From Oscheius tipulae (Eukaryota > Nematoda > Chromadorea > Rhabditida > Rhabditidae): a DNA stretch of 64,000 nucleotides. Location of the stretch: contig JASJZH010000002.1 in the NCBI GenBank assembly GCA_037178975.1, positions 8,173,501 through 8,237,500 on the forward strand. Direction: 5' to 3'. The notes under the pieces were generated by a model. The model ran no database searches. It was not told where the DNA came from and was given only the letters and a program-made list of their open reading frames with translations. Below are positions 1 through 12,000 of this stretch, one piece after another. The number at the start of each line of letters is the position of its first letter. The first letter of the stretch is position 1. The position numbers were made by a program, and so were the translations under genes.

Positions 1-1480
1 AAAAGGGCACAGGTGATTGAATCGAGCGCAAATGAAAGTATGACAGGTGGTCGGTTTTTCTCCAATCTAACAGAAGAAAGTAGAATGGCGATGATGAGGC
101 GTTCGCGGGAGATGAGACGGAAGTGAGAGGAATATCCGGCCGGCGGCTTACAAGAGAGAGGGAAATTTTGAACTGCGGAGGAGGCAACATCACCGTCTAT
201 TATCTAATAACGTCAACAGGAATGTCTAATTATAGAGTATCAACTTGAATCAGGTGGATTAAGCTCACTGTTTTGCAACCGACAACTGTCATTTCGTGTC
301 AATGTTTCGGGCCAAAGATCCCACATCCGGGTTTAACGATGTATTGCAAAATTGTAGAGCACGTCGAAATCTACATTTCTCTAGTATATCGTCTGACTAT
401 GAAACGAGTTCTTCGATCCGAAAAGTTAGTTCAAACTCGGACACTGGGGGCACCTATGCTGAATACCTACCTACACCTTGTTAATCTACCGAACCGGAAA
501 GCGACCGAGACCTTGTCCCGAGTGGCTCAGCCGGTAGGGGTGCGGGAGACCCAGCCTCGTGAAAGCGTTTTTTGCTCTTTTTGGACTAAAAGAAGTATTC
601 CCAGAAACCGAAACTGAAAGCGCTTCAGGGGACAAAAAACCAAATTGAATGAGGTCGAGCTCCACCTCTCCTTCGTCTCAAAGAGTCGATGAAAGCGCGA
701 GATTCAAAATGGATTCCTTGGCTGTGAGGGCGAGAGACAGAGACAGCAGCGGCAGCTACGAGCTTATAATTGAGGGACACGCCCATTGAAGGAGCATGCC
801 GGAGGAAAAGTTCAAAACTTTGTTCCCCTCATGAAGAATTTGTGATAGAGAGTGAAATAGGATAGCTCCAGCATGGGAAGAAATCTAGAAAAGTGGGATT
901 GTTCCGTGGAGAAGAGAGAGAGAGAGAGAGGGTACGACAAAATTAGATTTGTTGGTGAGTGAGAGAAGTTGAGAAGACCTCCCTCCGGACGCAGAGACAC
1001 TTTCAGATGCACATTTGCAAGTAGGGGGTGACGTCGCAACTCACCTTATGGAAGTCTTCAGCAGCTGGAGTCGAGGAGGTTGAACTGAGGGTTTTCGGGT
1101 CGGATTGGACGGCACAGTCCGCCTAAAAATAGAGATTGTACTGTTCCGTCAGAGTCAGACACAGAGACACTCTAGCCACAAACTCTAAACACCCGGATGT
1201 GGGTGTGAGGGCTTGGTGGAGAGAGCGCGAGAGTCTAATTAGCCAATCTATCCAATTAGTAGGAGCAACTCGCTTTCTTTCTCGGATTCGGATAGAGGAG
1301 AGACAGTGTGTCTGAACACGGTTGAGACAGGGAGCCAGAGAGGCAGCATGGCAGAGAGACAAAGAGACAGAGGGACAGAACTACAGAGACAGAGAAAAAA
1401 AGGCAACGATAGAAGCTAATACGCTTGAAATGAGTAAATTAAAATTTTTCCGAAGAGAGCATTCGAACCAAAAACCAAAA
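1..1480. other. Gene-poor stretch
   Basis: I see no convincing coding exon here. A degenerate copy of the dispersed hairpin repeat (core TTGCAAAATTGTAG) lies at about 295-370. An (AG)n run lies at about 908-930, and scattered GACAGAGA units at about 1330-1390. The two short + strand ORFs near 270-620 lie across the repeat copy and have no recognisable composition. Confidence 0.5.
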
Positions 1481-1649
1481 GTCTTATAGAAGAGTGAATA
1501 GGCTCTGCACCACTTGCGCCGAAAGAAGCGCTGGATAACAAGTCAAGTCCAAGGAACGCAAATTCAGCTCAAAATCTGGAAAAGGAAAAAGCTCCAGAGG
1601 ACAGCAGAACTACAAGCAGACATCCATTCCGCAGCTGTAAATCTGGGAA

Positions 1650-2987
1650 ACACCATGTTCGATGCTCTTTCGAATGGCACCTACCTCGTTTCGATATCCC
1701 ACGGTCAACTAAAACTCTCCTCTAGTGAGATCCCACCGCTTCCTTCTCCTACGACTCCTGGCTCACCACTTCCTGCTTCTACTACCGATCAAAGTAATTC
1801 CTCCGAACTCCCAGCCCCACGACCATCTTCGTCTATTCCTTCACCACCGGGTCCTACACCGGCCATTCCAGCACCACCGCCTCCTTCGACGGTTCCTCCT
1901 CCGTCGCCGCCTACTTCAGTGTATCCGCCTTCTGAACTATCTTCAAGCATTCCCCCACCACCTCCTCCAACGCCTTCTCCTTCGACTAATACACCTACAA
2001 CTACCAGTACTACCACAACCATGACTACGGCCACACGCCGTCCTTCTCTTCCTCGGCCCACACCAGCTCCTCGTCCTCCCCTCCCCCGGATCAAAAACCT
2101 CCTCCGCCTCCTTTTCCTCCGGTTCCGATCCCTGCTCCCCCGCCACCGCCTACTCCCAAGCCGAAGCAACCATCAATAGTACAGAACGTTTTCTGGGTTT
2201 GAGACTTGAAAGTTTTGCCTAGATAAAATTTCGCATCTGACTTCGTTGAACTTCTTGGGTAGGGGGATATGACAAGATGAAAAAGATGCAAGTTTTGTCG
2301 TCTTTCTTTCTCTTCTCCATCCCTCCTATATTCTCCAAATTTCCAGGAGCATGAAGCCGCTCAAGCTTCTGTCACCTGACTGACCTGGGTTTCGGCCAAT
2401 GGAGACCCTGAAGACGCTTCGAGTAATTTACTCGCTCCACGACCGTGGGAGTATCTACTGAGCTAACTACTACCGAACGGTGGGTTCAGTCATTCTCTCA
2501 CTATTCCAAGTTCAGACACACTGTTCAACGCTCACGAGCTCTGGAGAAGAAATAAGGTGCGATGAAACCGATGTTTGTAACTGTGCTCGAGGTACAGATC
2601 CGAAACAACGGCTATGCAAGGCTCAGGAGAATGGCAATCTTTACTGGTGTGAAAGGCTCAACTGCAACTGTACGAATATACCTTAGGGAATCTCTAATGA
2701 GACTGTATTCCTCCACCGCCACCACCAACGAAATGATAAAAAAGCATGGTGCAAAAAAACAGGACTCCTCCTCCCCCTCCCCTCCACTTGCGGAAAAGGT
2801 CAAGAATCCAGGCTGGTCGAATTGCGCATGCGACCACACAAGGTGTCCTACGTTTGACTGTAGATGCACCTATTCTTGTTCACAGCATGCTCCCTATATG
2901 TGCGGAAATTTACGGCTCGGTAGTGGTTGCGGCTGTAACGATATATACTGCCGTTGCCAACTGCAATACCCGTGTGGAAGTAAGTGA
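1650..2987 (+). CDS. Proline-rich/cysteine-rich, probably secreted protein
   Basis: I do not recognise the family. About 1650-2200 encodes a segment containing TMFDALSNGTYLVSISHG, then a long Pro/Ser/Thr-rich stretch (PPP, TPSPST, TTTST), which looks like an extracellular linker. The open frame changes near 2070-2080, just after an acceptor-like CACACCAG, so an unmodelled intron or a frameshift lies there. A Cys-rich module follows: an exon from about 2510 to 2669 (CDETDVCNCARGT, WCERLNCNC), then an intron at 2670-2811, then an exon at 2812-2987 (CACDHTRC, CRCTYSCSQ, GCGCNDIYCRC). The phase across this intron rebuilds a Cys codon (T|GC), which supports the model. More than 20 Cys in about 110 residues suggests a disulfide-rich extracellular domain. 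The TGA at 2985-2987 is followed at once by AATAAA (2989-2994). No signal peptide or first exon was found. It converges on the PDZ scaffold gene. Confidence 0.5.
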
Positions 2988-2988
2988 G

Positions 2989-2994
2989 AATAAA
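2989..2994 (+). terminator. Poly(A) signal AATAAA
   Basis: The hexamer begins one base after the TGA of the Cys-rich gene. The same stop/poly(A) adjacency occurs in two other genes here (21138-21143 and 61907-61912). Confidence 0.5.
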
Positions 2995-3062
2995 GTTGTC
3001 GCATGGGCTTTGAGAAAAATTAGGAGGCAGAGACAGAGACAATGACAGAGACATATACTAAC

Positions 3063-6000
3063 CATTGCTCCTACTCGTCTACAGACTATCATCTCCAGCG
3101 GTCCACTGCAGCACTCCCTGATGATATTTGAGGCGACCACATGACTCAGTCCGCGAAGCACACGACCATTTACCTAAAATTCTGACTGTCTCGGTCCATT
3201 GTCCTCAAAACTTGCCTCCAAGATCTCATCGCCTCTTTTGATTGCCAGCGGGCAAGCAACCTTGACATTAATGACGAAAATGTTCAACTTCTCACGGTCC
3301 TTGTTTCCGGCCAATGATATTCCCAAGCCTGCTTCCGGCACAGAGTCACAATCCACGAGAAGAACCTCTCCTTCATGGGGCCCATAGCGGGATCGTAGTT
3401 TGCCTTTGGTGTATCCGAACCGGGACGGGGGAGACGTGTCGTGAGAGTCACTGGCCAGAGCAGCTGAGGTCGCGTCGATGCCGCTCGTTGAAGCCTGTAA
3501 AGTCTATGTCAAAGAGATTGATAAATAGTCTACCAGATCTTCTTCGTGTGCTTCGGAACTGCTGACATCGGAGACGATCAGCGGTCCTGAGGCGTAGCTC
3601 TGAAAGTTCACTGTTTATCTCTCTGTCCCTCTGCCTCTCTGTCCTCTGTCTGTCATACTTACCGTCTTCCTAACAGTATCCTCAGTCAGGGTATCTCTCT
3701 TCTTCATACTCGGCTTTTTCTCCCTCTTGATACTGTTCTTTGTCTCGAGTTCCTTCTCCTTCATGCTCTGTCGCTTCTCCACAAAGCTCACACTATTCTT
3801 CTTCTCTGCCTTCGGCGTCTCCTCATCCTCTTGTTCCTCTACTGAAGCCTGTTTCACCGTCTCCTTTGGTTCCTCTGGTGGCGGGGTGGGTGATTTCCGT
3901 GGCACCTGTTCCGGTGGAGTTGTCACCGTCTTCTCCTCCCTCGGTCTCTCTTCAATTACAGCTGTTGTCGTCGTCGTATGGGCTGGATCTTCTGGCTCTT
4001 CTTCTTGTTTTCCGACGAAGGGTTCGACGCGAATCGATCCTACGGTGGAAGTGGACGAGGAACTGATCATGTTGTGGGGCGGTGTGAAACTGTGGAGGGA
4101 CTGAAGGACGAACTTAACAGGGTTTGGGGCGTTCTTAATAGCTGCAACGGCCTGTTCATGGGTGGCTTCTCGGAGATCAATGTCGTTGACCTGAAAAAAT
4201 AAACAGTTGACAGAGAGACATAGAGATAGAGGATTGAAGAGACAAAGAGACAGTGGGAGAGAGGGACGGAGAGACAGAGAAAATAAGACAAAAAACAGAG
4301 AGACAGAGAGACAGTGAACTTACGCTGATAACCCGATCGCCCATGTTCATTCCTCCAGATTGTCCGGCCGGACTATTTGTCAAAACACTCTTGATGAAAA
4401 TTCCAGAGACGGTATTGCCCGTACCGGGTAATCCACCCTTTTGCGAGACTTCCACTCTCCCACCGACAATGGAGATGCCTAGAGCGTGAAACACATTTTA
4501 AATACGACAGTTGTCTTACCAAAAGACTTGTTAGGCTCCCTATGCAAGACTACAGTCCGTGCCTCTCCCCAGAATTTGGACCTCGAGAGCTGTTTAGCCT
4601 GACTCTGGATGTTCTCTGAGCCACTGCTGGCTGTCCGTGTGCTAAGGCGTTTCATGGGTGGAACAGTGGATTCGGCTTCTTCTGCGTGAGCACTACTGGT
4701 CGAGGGTTCTTCTTCCTGGAAAGTATTGGTTTGTCCAGCTCTTTATCTCTCATTCTATCTGTATCTCGACCAATAAACTCACCTCAATGACGCAATGGTT
4801 CAGAGCCGTCTCTACTACCTCCTCCTCCTCTCTGTTTCCCTCTAAAGCCGAAGTAGTAGGCTCCTCTTCCTCTGGACAAATTGGTTTCAATGAGGCCGGC
4901 TCCGAGTCTCTCCTAATGAAACTATCCGCTCTGCTTTTCACACTGGTCGGGGTAGGGGTCCGGGGCGGTGACTGAACTGGTGGACTGGGGGTCTTTCGGG
5001 TAGACGCTCGGGAAGGAGGTGGTGTTATCTCTGAAAAGGATGAATTGGTCTCTGTTTTTTTCTCTGTCTCTCACCTTTGCCGTGCCGACTAGTACTTGGC
5101 TCGTTGATGTTCCAATCCGGCGTCTTATGGGCGACGACGAGCTCGATCAGGGCATCCCTCAATGCTTCCTGCAAAATGACGAGAGCTTAGGGATTAATCT
5201 TTTGACTGGATTCTTTACGAAAACTGAGAGAGTCATTGGGGGGGGGGGGGGCGAAGGACGGACAATGTGCAGGCAAATCAGTTGCGCACGACTGCTCAGC
5301 CGAAAGAATACGGGGCTGAAAATTCAATTCGAACGGCTTGAAAAGTACGCACTTTTTATGCTAGAGATGACGTAAGGAGTCCATTCAAAGTAAATCTGTC
5401 CCATTTTTCGGTGGTGGTAAATTTGAACAATCTTATCACGAAAATATACGCAAGTATGTGGATTTCCAGAAAAGTAAGTTGGTAGCTTGAATCCTAGTTG
5501 GAGCTGTGTCCCTGATTGCGTGTAATTTGGAGTGTGTGAGCGAATAGAGAGCAAGCTGAGAGAGAAAGAGAGGCGGAGAGACGTCTCTCTGGGGCTAATT
5601 GAATGCAACACTGGGGGCGAGGACGAGGTGTTGAAGCTGGTAGGAGCGAGAGGGGGAGGGAGAGAGGGCAATTGCATTCGAATTATATGATATGAGGGGA
5701 GGGCAGGGAGCCTTGATGAATCCCTTATAGGAATGACTTTTGACACGATTGGAGACAGAGAGACAGATAATAGGGACATAGAGACGGAGACAGAGAGCCA
5801 AAGGAACATAAAAAGACAAAGAGATAGGGAGACAGAGTAAAGTAGAGACAGAGAGACAGAGTGAACTACCTGAATCATTTCGTTGACCATCTCATCAATG
5901 TCCATTCCATCTATGAGACGGCTGGCGTCTCGTCCTGCTGTTTCCTGTTTCTGCAGTCGTCGCTCCACCTCTTCTCTTGATGTTGACGGAATTGCCGCTT

Positions 6001-9000
6001 CACTATGGAGCTCAGATATTCCCGCGTCGGAAGCTTCTGATAGCGGTTCATGTTCTTCATCCGTATCCTTGCCGAAAGACGATTTTCTTGAGAGGTAGGG
6101 TGACCGGTAGAATTTGGGAAAGACTCTGAAAAGTAAATAGTCCATCGTATTTCTATGTCTCTATGTCTCTACCCTATCTCTGTGTTTCTGTATTTCTGTC
6201 TCTCTCTCCCTGACCCTCAAACTCACTTTGGTGAGAGACGATTGATCACAGGTGAGCTGGGTGGTTCTCTTCCGAACCTCTCCTTCCATATCTTCGCGTC
6301 TGCTGCGGTAATGTAGGTTATACTGAATCTTTCTGTAAACGACTTTCAGCAAAGAGACTCACTTGCACTGTGTCCCAATCAGATTCGTTCTTTTCAAAAT
6401 GGCTCTAGCTTGAGAACTTGTGACATTCCGAAGACTCTCGGTATTGATCTTGACCAGGTAATCTCCCTGTTGAAGACGACCGTCCATTGCGACAGCCTTT
6501 TTCCCGCAAACGCTTTTTATGACACAACCATTAACTCCTTTATCTTTATCTGCATCTAATACTACTCCTGAAATGAACTTTTTAAAGAATAAACCTGATA
6601 AGGTACCTAAGGGTAAGGCTCCTTTTTGCAGTTTGATAGACCGTTCCAAGTGAGTGGGGAGGTAGACGACATCGTAAGTCCAGCTGCCTCTTAAGGCGAG
6701 AGGAGAGCCAGCTGGGGAAAGTGAACGTGTTGAGCAAGGGGACCAAGAGGCCATGGATTCGGTCTGAAACTGTGTCATGGTCTCTCTGTCTCTGTCTGAT
6801 TCAATTTATCCCTAATTTTCCGCAGGCGATTTCACAAGTGGACGCTCACCGACTCTGTACATCACAGACTGAGGATTGAAAAAAAAGAGAAACAAACCGA
6901 AACGGGCTTATGAAAAGAATGAACTGAGAAAACGTACTCCGTCGAGGGATCTGAGACTGCAGGATGGACTGCGACTGGACGGGTAGTATCCCTAAAGTGA
7001 AACAGATGTCTCTCTCCAAAACTTGACAAGAAAAATGCGAAGCGGATAGAGAAGACTGGAAGAAGTTGGGTCTCTTTACCTGCGGATGACGACGACGATA
7101 CTCCTCGGCTCCGATCCAGACCGTCTCTTGAGACGAGGTGACGCCACAGGAGGCCTGCAAGAGGGACAACACGTACACGGGAAGATGTGTAAACTCTTTT
7201 TAGGATAGAAAACACGATAAGCCACGGTGCGGAAAGTTCGAGAAAAGTTTGAAAACGTGCTTTTGGTGGAATGGGAATATAAACCAACCTTTCTGCGACG
7301 CCCGCGAGGAGAGCTGCCTCGAGCTAGAAGACGCTCCGACCGGGTGTAGAGCGGAGAGTGAGAGCTGACCGCACACTGAAAAATATATTTTGTTTGGGGG
7401 TTGAAAAGAGAGAGGGAAGTGTGTTAGGCTATAGTAGTACGCTTATGATCACAGGAAGGATCATAGAAACTCTGAGACATAGACAGAGACTTTAGAGACG
7501 GAGACAGAAACAGAAATGTCAGCTAAGAAATCCAAAGGACGAGTCTAATTGAGCTGAGGAAGTATAAAGAAAGAGGCTCCCGGAATGCGGGAGGAGGAGA
7601 CACAAAGCACGCCAAGTCTCGCAACACTTTGTGACTAAATTGATCCAAAAATTGCCTGCTGTCATTATTTTCGAACCACGAAGATAAATGGTCTTCTCTA
7701 TTATGAATGAGTATAGAAAGTGATGCCGAGGGACAGACAAATGCAGTCCAAAGGAAATGACACGAGACACCAGTGCTCCTAGCAGGCTAATTAATCGACG
7801 GGTGGGACACACACCGGGAGCTGCAGCAGGCTGCCTTCCAAGCTTTTAGGAAGGTGCCACGGGTGGTCTAATTGTGGACGTGCCTCTGCCACGGAGGACA
7901 ATTTTTGACCCCAGAATTGAGGCCTGATGAGTTGGGAAAAAGAAAATGGTGGTGAAGGAAGATTGGATCAGCTTGTGAAAACAAAAAGTGTCATGACTGG
8001 AACTGAATGTTTTATAGGCTGATTGATTTCTAGGTTCTAGAGAATACAAATTTTTGTTCATAATAGACAGGCAGTTGTTAGTCACCCAAACAGGACAGTG
8101 AAAGAAATGGCCAGATGTGGCGGGAAAAAATTTAAGGCTCCGATCAAGTTTCAAATCTGCTAGCTCTAACAGTAAGACGAGAATAAGGGGAAAAGTTAGA
8201 CAAGGTTTTTAATTGGGACTACAGTAAGATGCTGTCGAAAAAGGGTTTGAGGGTACGATAAAAATTAATGTAGCCTATCCTATTGCCTTAGAAATGAGTT
8301 GAAAGACAAACGTCAGATTGAAATTTCAAAATCGAGTTAGTTCTAAATCTTTTTTTACTAAAGCATAGTGATATCCGTTTCTCCGTCCGTCCCCGTGTAC
8401 GCACAATCGCCTGCCAACACTATTACTCAAAACAGCTGACAAGCCCTTTGATGTCAAGAGACAAGGGGATAAGTCAGCTGTGGGGCAACTTATGTAAGTT
8501 CTAAGCTAAGGCTAAAGGGCTGCGTAGCTGCCGTCGGCAGCTGGTCTAGTTCAAGCTCTAATTACCAATCTCAGTTACTTTGTGACAGCAATTAATGTTT
8601 GCAAGTCAGCTCAATCCATGTCAGTTTGGGAGATACGTCTCTTGGAAAATGTTGTCCCCCTGTCACGCTAGCTCGACTGGCGGGAAACATACGAACAGGT
8701 TGAATTGAGAAGGAAGAACCAGGGCTAGCTGACAGAAGGGGGTTATAACTGTCACTAGAGCCCTTTAAGGGCGAGAGCATTACTTGTCTAAGCCTTTTCT
8801 TTCCGACAGTTTCGTGCCATGGCAACCGCTTCCGGACATTGCAGCTTGTGAACGTTACTCTAAGGTCTTTGTCAGTGGGCTGTAAAACTAGAAAAGTGGA
8901 CCCATTTTTGAACGGTATTATAATTTTATCTGTTTAAGCAGTGAAAACTACGGTGCTAACTGTTGAACAGAGAGAACCACCTCGGAGGGATGGGAAAAAT

Positions 9001-12000
9001 GGAAAAATCAAAGAATGGGGCAAGAAAACATGGAATAGTGAGAGATGCATCTATAGCTCCGGGTCTACCATTTATTTTAGCCAAGCCTGTAGCCAGTAGA
9101 AGTTAGAGATATGAAAAAGAAATTGGAAACTGCGGGTCTCAGTCTGTCAACTCTTATTTTAGGCAACGTCTGATTCAGTTCGGTCACAAAAAAACAGACT
9201 GTCTTGCATTGGATATAGACAAAAACACACTGCGAACATGACCATCCAAAGTTAAATCCGCTGTGGACAGCGTCTAAGCAGGCGATTTGATCCCCCAGGC
9301 CGGTCTGCTACCCCAATAAGCCATGCGGAGCGTGTAATGGTCAAAAGGAGCTCGGATTAATTGGGGGGGAGGGGGCTCGATGACCAGAACCGCCTCTGAG
9401 AACAAGCAATATGACATGGGATAATAAGCGGGTGTAATAAATCGGAAACAGTTGTTTTGGAAAAGACGAGCCGGGTTTATAAATATGCATTGATGGGGGT
9501 GTCTCTGGCCCGTTGCCAAGGACTCTTCTCCACTCCAGGAAGCCCTTGAGCCTTGGAGACGAGAAGCTAATTGGAAGCGAGAGGATTTACTAGGCCAGAT
9601 AAGAGTAAGAGAGAGGGAGAGAGAGCTCTTCTCCTTCCTTTTCCTCCCCTCCCTCGATGTACGGAGCACACACACAAGCATCGATTCGGCCACATAAAAT
9701 AGCCAGGAGATGTGGAACGTGGGAAAAAAGTTGTGAGCAGAGATTTTTAATTGGGGCGGGATTGGTTAACGTATTAGTCCAGGGAGGAAGAACATTATGA
9801 TGGTGGGAAGGGAGCGTACAAACAAAAAAATTAACGCAATTCGAAATAGGGGGTGGCAAAAGTAATTGTGAGAAATTTAAAATCCTGTTACTTCGCTTGA
9901 TGGTAGAGAAATTATACTTGCTTGCGAGACAGAAAGGTTGAGAATTTGGTTAATTCCTGGACGGTTTGTTGTTTTGTTGGTTTCCGAGATAGTACGGGCG
10001 AGATGACTACCGAGAAAATTCGGGTGGGAACTTTTCTTGTTGCCGGCAGTATGAGGGAACAATCTTCTGCATACCGAGACTGTACGAGTGAGATTTCCGC
10101 CGACTGCCTAGACTATACGGTGCTGATAAATTATCGGTAGTCAAAACAGCACGGGAAAAATTGATGTAACTCTTGAAAGAGTACAGGCCTCTAGCTACGG
10201 TCAAGCTAATGAGATGGTACGGGTCAGAATTGTGGTAGCCTGACAAGTAATTGCGTTTACTGCTCTGGTTACCGAGAGAGTACTGGAAAGATTTTTGTGC
10301 TTACAATTAGACAGCACGGGGGGAAATTTCCTGTCTACTTGGAGTGTATGGATGAGCAACTATTCACAACCACAGACGAAAAATATTTTTTTGGCTCCCG
10401 AGACGAAACTAGCAACATTATTCAAGCAAGAAAAAAAGAACGCATCTACCAAATTTTGGAACATCTAGATTTATGTCGGCGATAAAACGAGAGCAATGGC
10501 CTCTCAGAGCCGCAAGAGTCTCAAGAGTCTCTCTTTCGTTTTCAGAACAAAAACAGCCGCATCATCATCGGGGAGAGAGAGTCCACCCGTCCGAGAACAA
10601 AAAGACCTGTGGCTCTGATTGCTTCCTCCCAGACTCCCCAATGGCACAGCCTCGTTCGGGCGGAAAAATCAAAAAGAGACTCACCTGGCCAACAGGAATA
10701 GGCTTAGCTATGCCGAGACGGACACGACCCTGGGGAGCCGCTTTGAGCACGGCTACGGCTCGTTCCAGACTGCTATTGCTCAGATCGTGGTTGTTGACAA
10801 AGAGCAATCTGTCTCCGGGAACAATTCTTCCATCGGCTTGAGCTATTCCACCCGGGACGAGAGACTGAACAACGATGACAGTCTCTCCCGGATGACTAGG
10901 GTCTTGGTAGTCGACCACAGAGAAGCCCAGACCTCGAACGTCTTTGTCCAAATGAACGACTAGGGGAACACAGTTCCAGATTGCCAGCTGTTCCATTGGC
11001 TCGAGAGATCGGGATCGGAGACGTTTGGCTGCTTGTCGGAGTAGACTCTCCGTACCGGCATCTTTGAGATTGATTTCGGATTTGGCCTGAAAGTTGTGGG
11101 TGTTGGAATGACAGCTATAAAAAATTGTGCAGTGAGTTGGTTGGACAAAGAAAGTACTCTGAGATGGACAGACATTGAAGAGTTTTCATTGGACAGCTTA
11201 GGCTGACGTGCCAAATAGGCATGAGACTGGAACATATGTTCACATACCCAGAAAACAAAAGATACGACAGGAGGTTAGTAGTAGAAGTATACTGCACAGG
11301 AATCTAGATTGGCGGAGACGCCTAACAGAACAAAGGAAATCCTAGATTGACAGGCTTTGGAAGAGCTGGATACTAATAGGATAGAAATTTGACAAGGGTC
11401 ACACATATTGGATCTAGCAGACATGATAAGCAGAAACGGACAATTAAAAACTGTACAAGGCATAAGTCGACGAATACTTAACAGAAAGTTCTCACCTTGA
11501 CCACCCGATCCTGACCACTAGCCAGCATTGGATAGGACAGTGGCAGTGAGGATTGCATCGACGTCGGCTGGAACAAGTTGACATGTTGGGTTCTTCTAGC
11601 CACGATCAGAGTGACTGGCGCTCCAGAATTGACGGCTCTTGAGAGGGCTTGTCTCACAGTTACGTGAGATTCACCGTACAGGGGAGAGTGATTGACCTGG
11701 GAATTGAAAGTTGGCCGGAAATTCAAAGTGTAGTACCTGTAGAAGCTCGTCGCCGGCTTGTAGAAGACCAGACTTGGCAGCTGGACCATCGGATCGGAGA
11801 CCTTCGATGTAGTGGTGGGGACAGAGCTGGAGACCGTTTAAGACATCTACCGTACCTGGAAGATCATAGTTTAACATAGAACTTAAGCACTATGCTTGCC
11901 ACCATAATTCAACTCTTCGAGAAAAATGCGATTAAGGCTATTCATAAAGTTCGGCGCATAAGGACGATGTTTTTACGAAACTAATGACTAACCTTCCAAC

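Noticed and set aside
1789-2169. Gly/Arg/Val-rich minus-strand ORF of 126 codons
   Set aside because: It is the antisense of the Pro-rich stretch. Low-complexity sequence is open on both strands.
3063-3131. A plus-strand last exon of the Cys-rich gene after the GTAAGT at 2980
   Set aside because: The acceptor at about 3085 would place it antisense on the strong PDZ8 exon, while the TGA at 2985 followed by AATAAA gives a better end.
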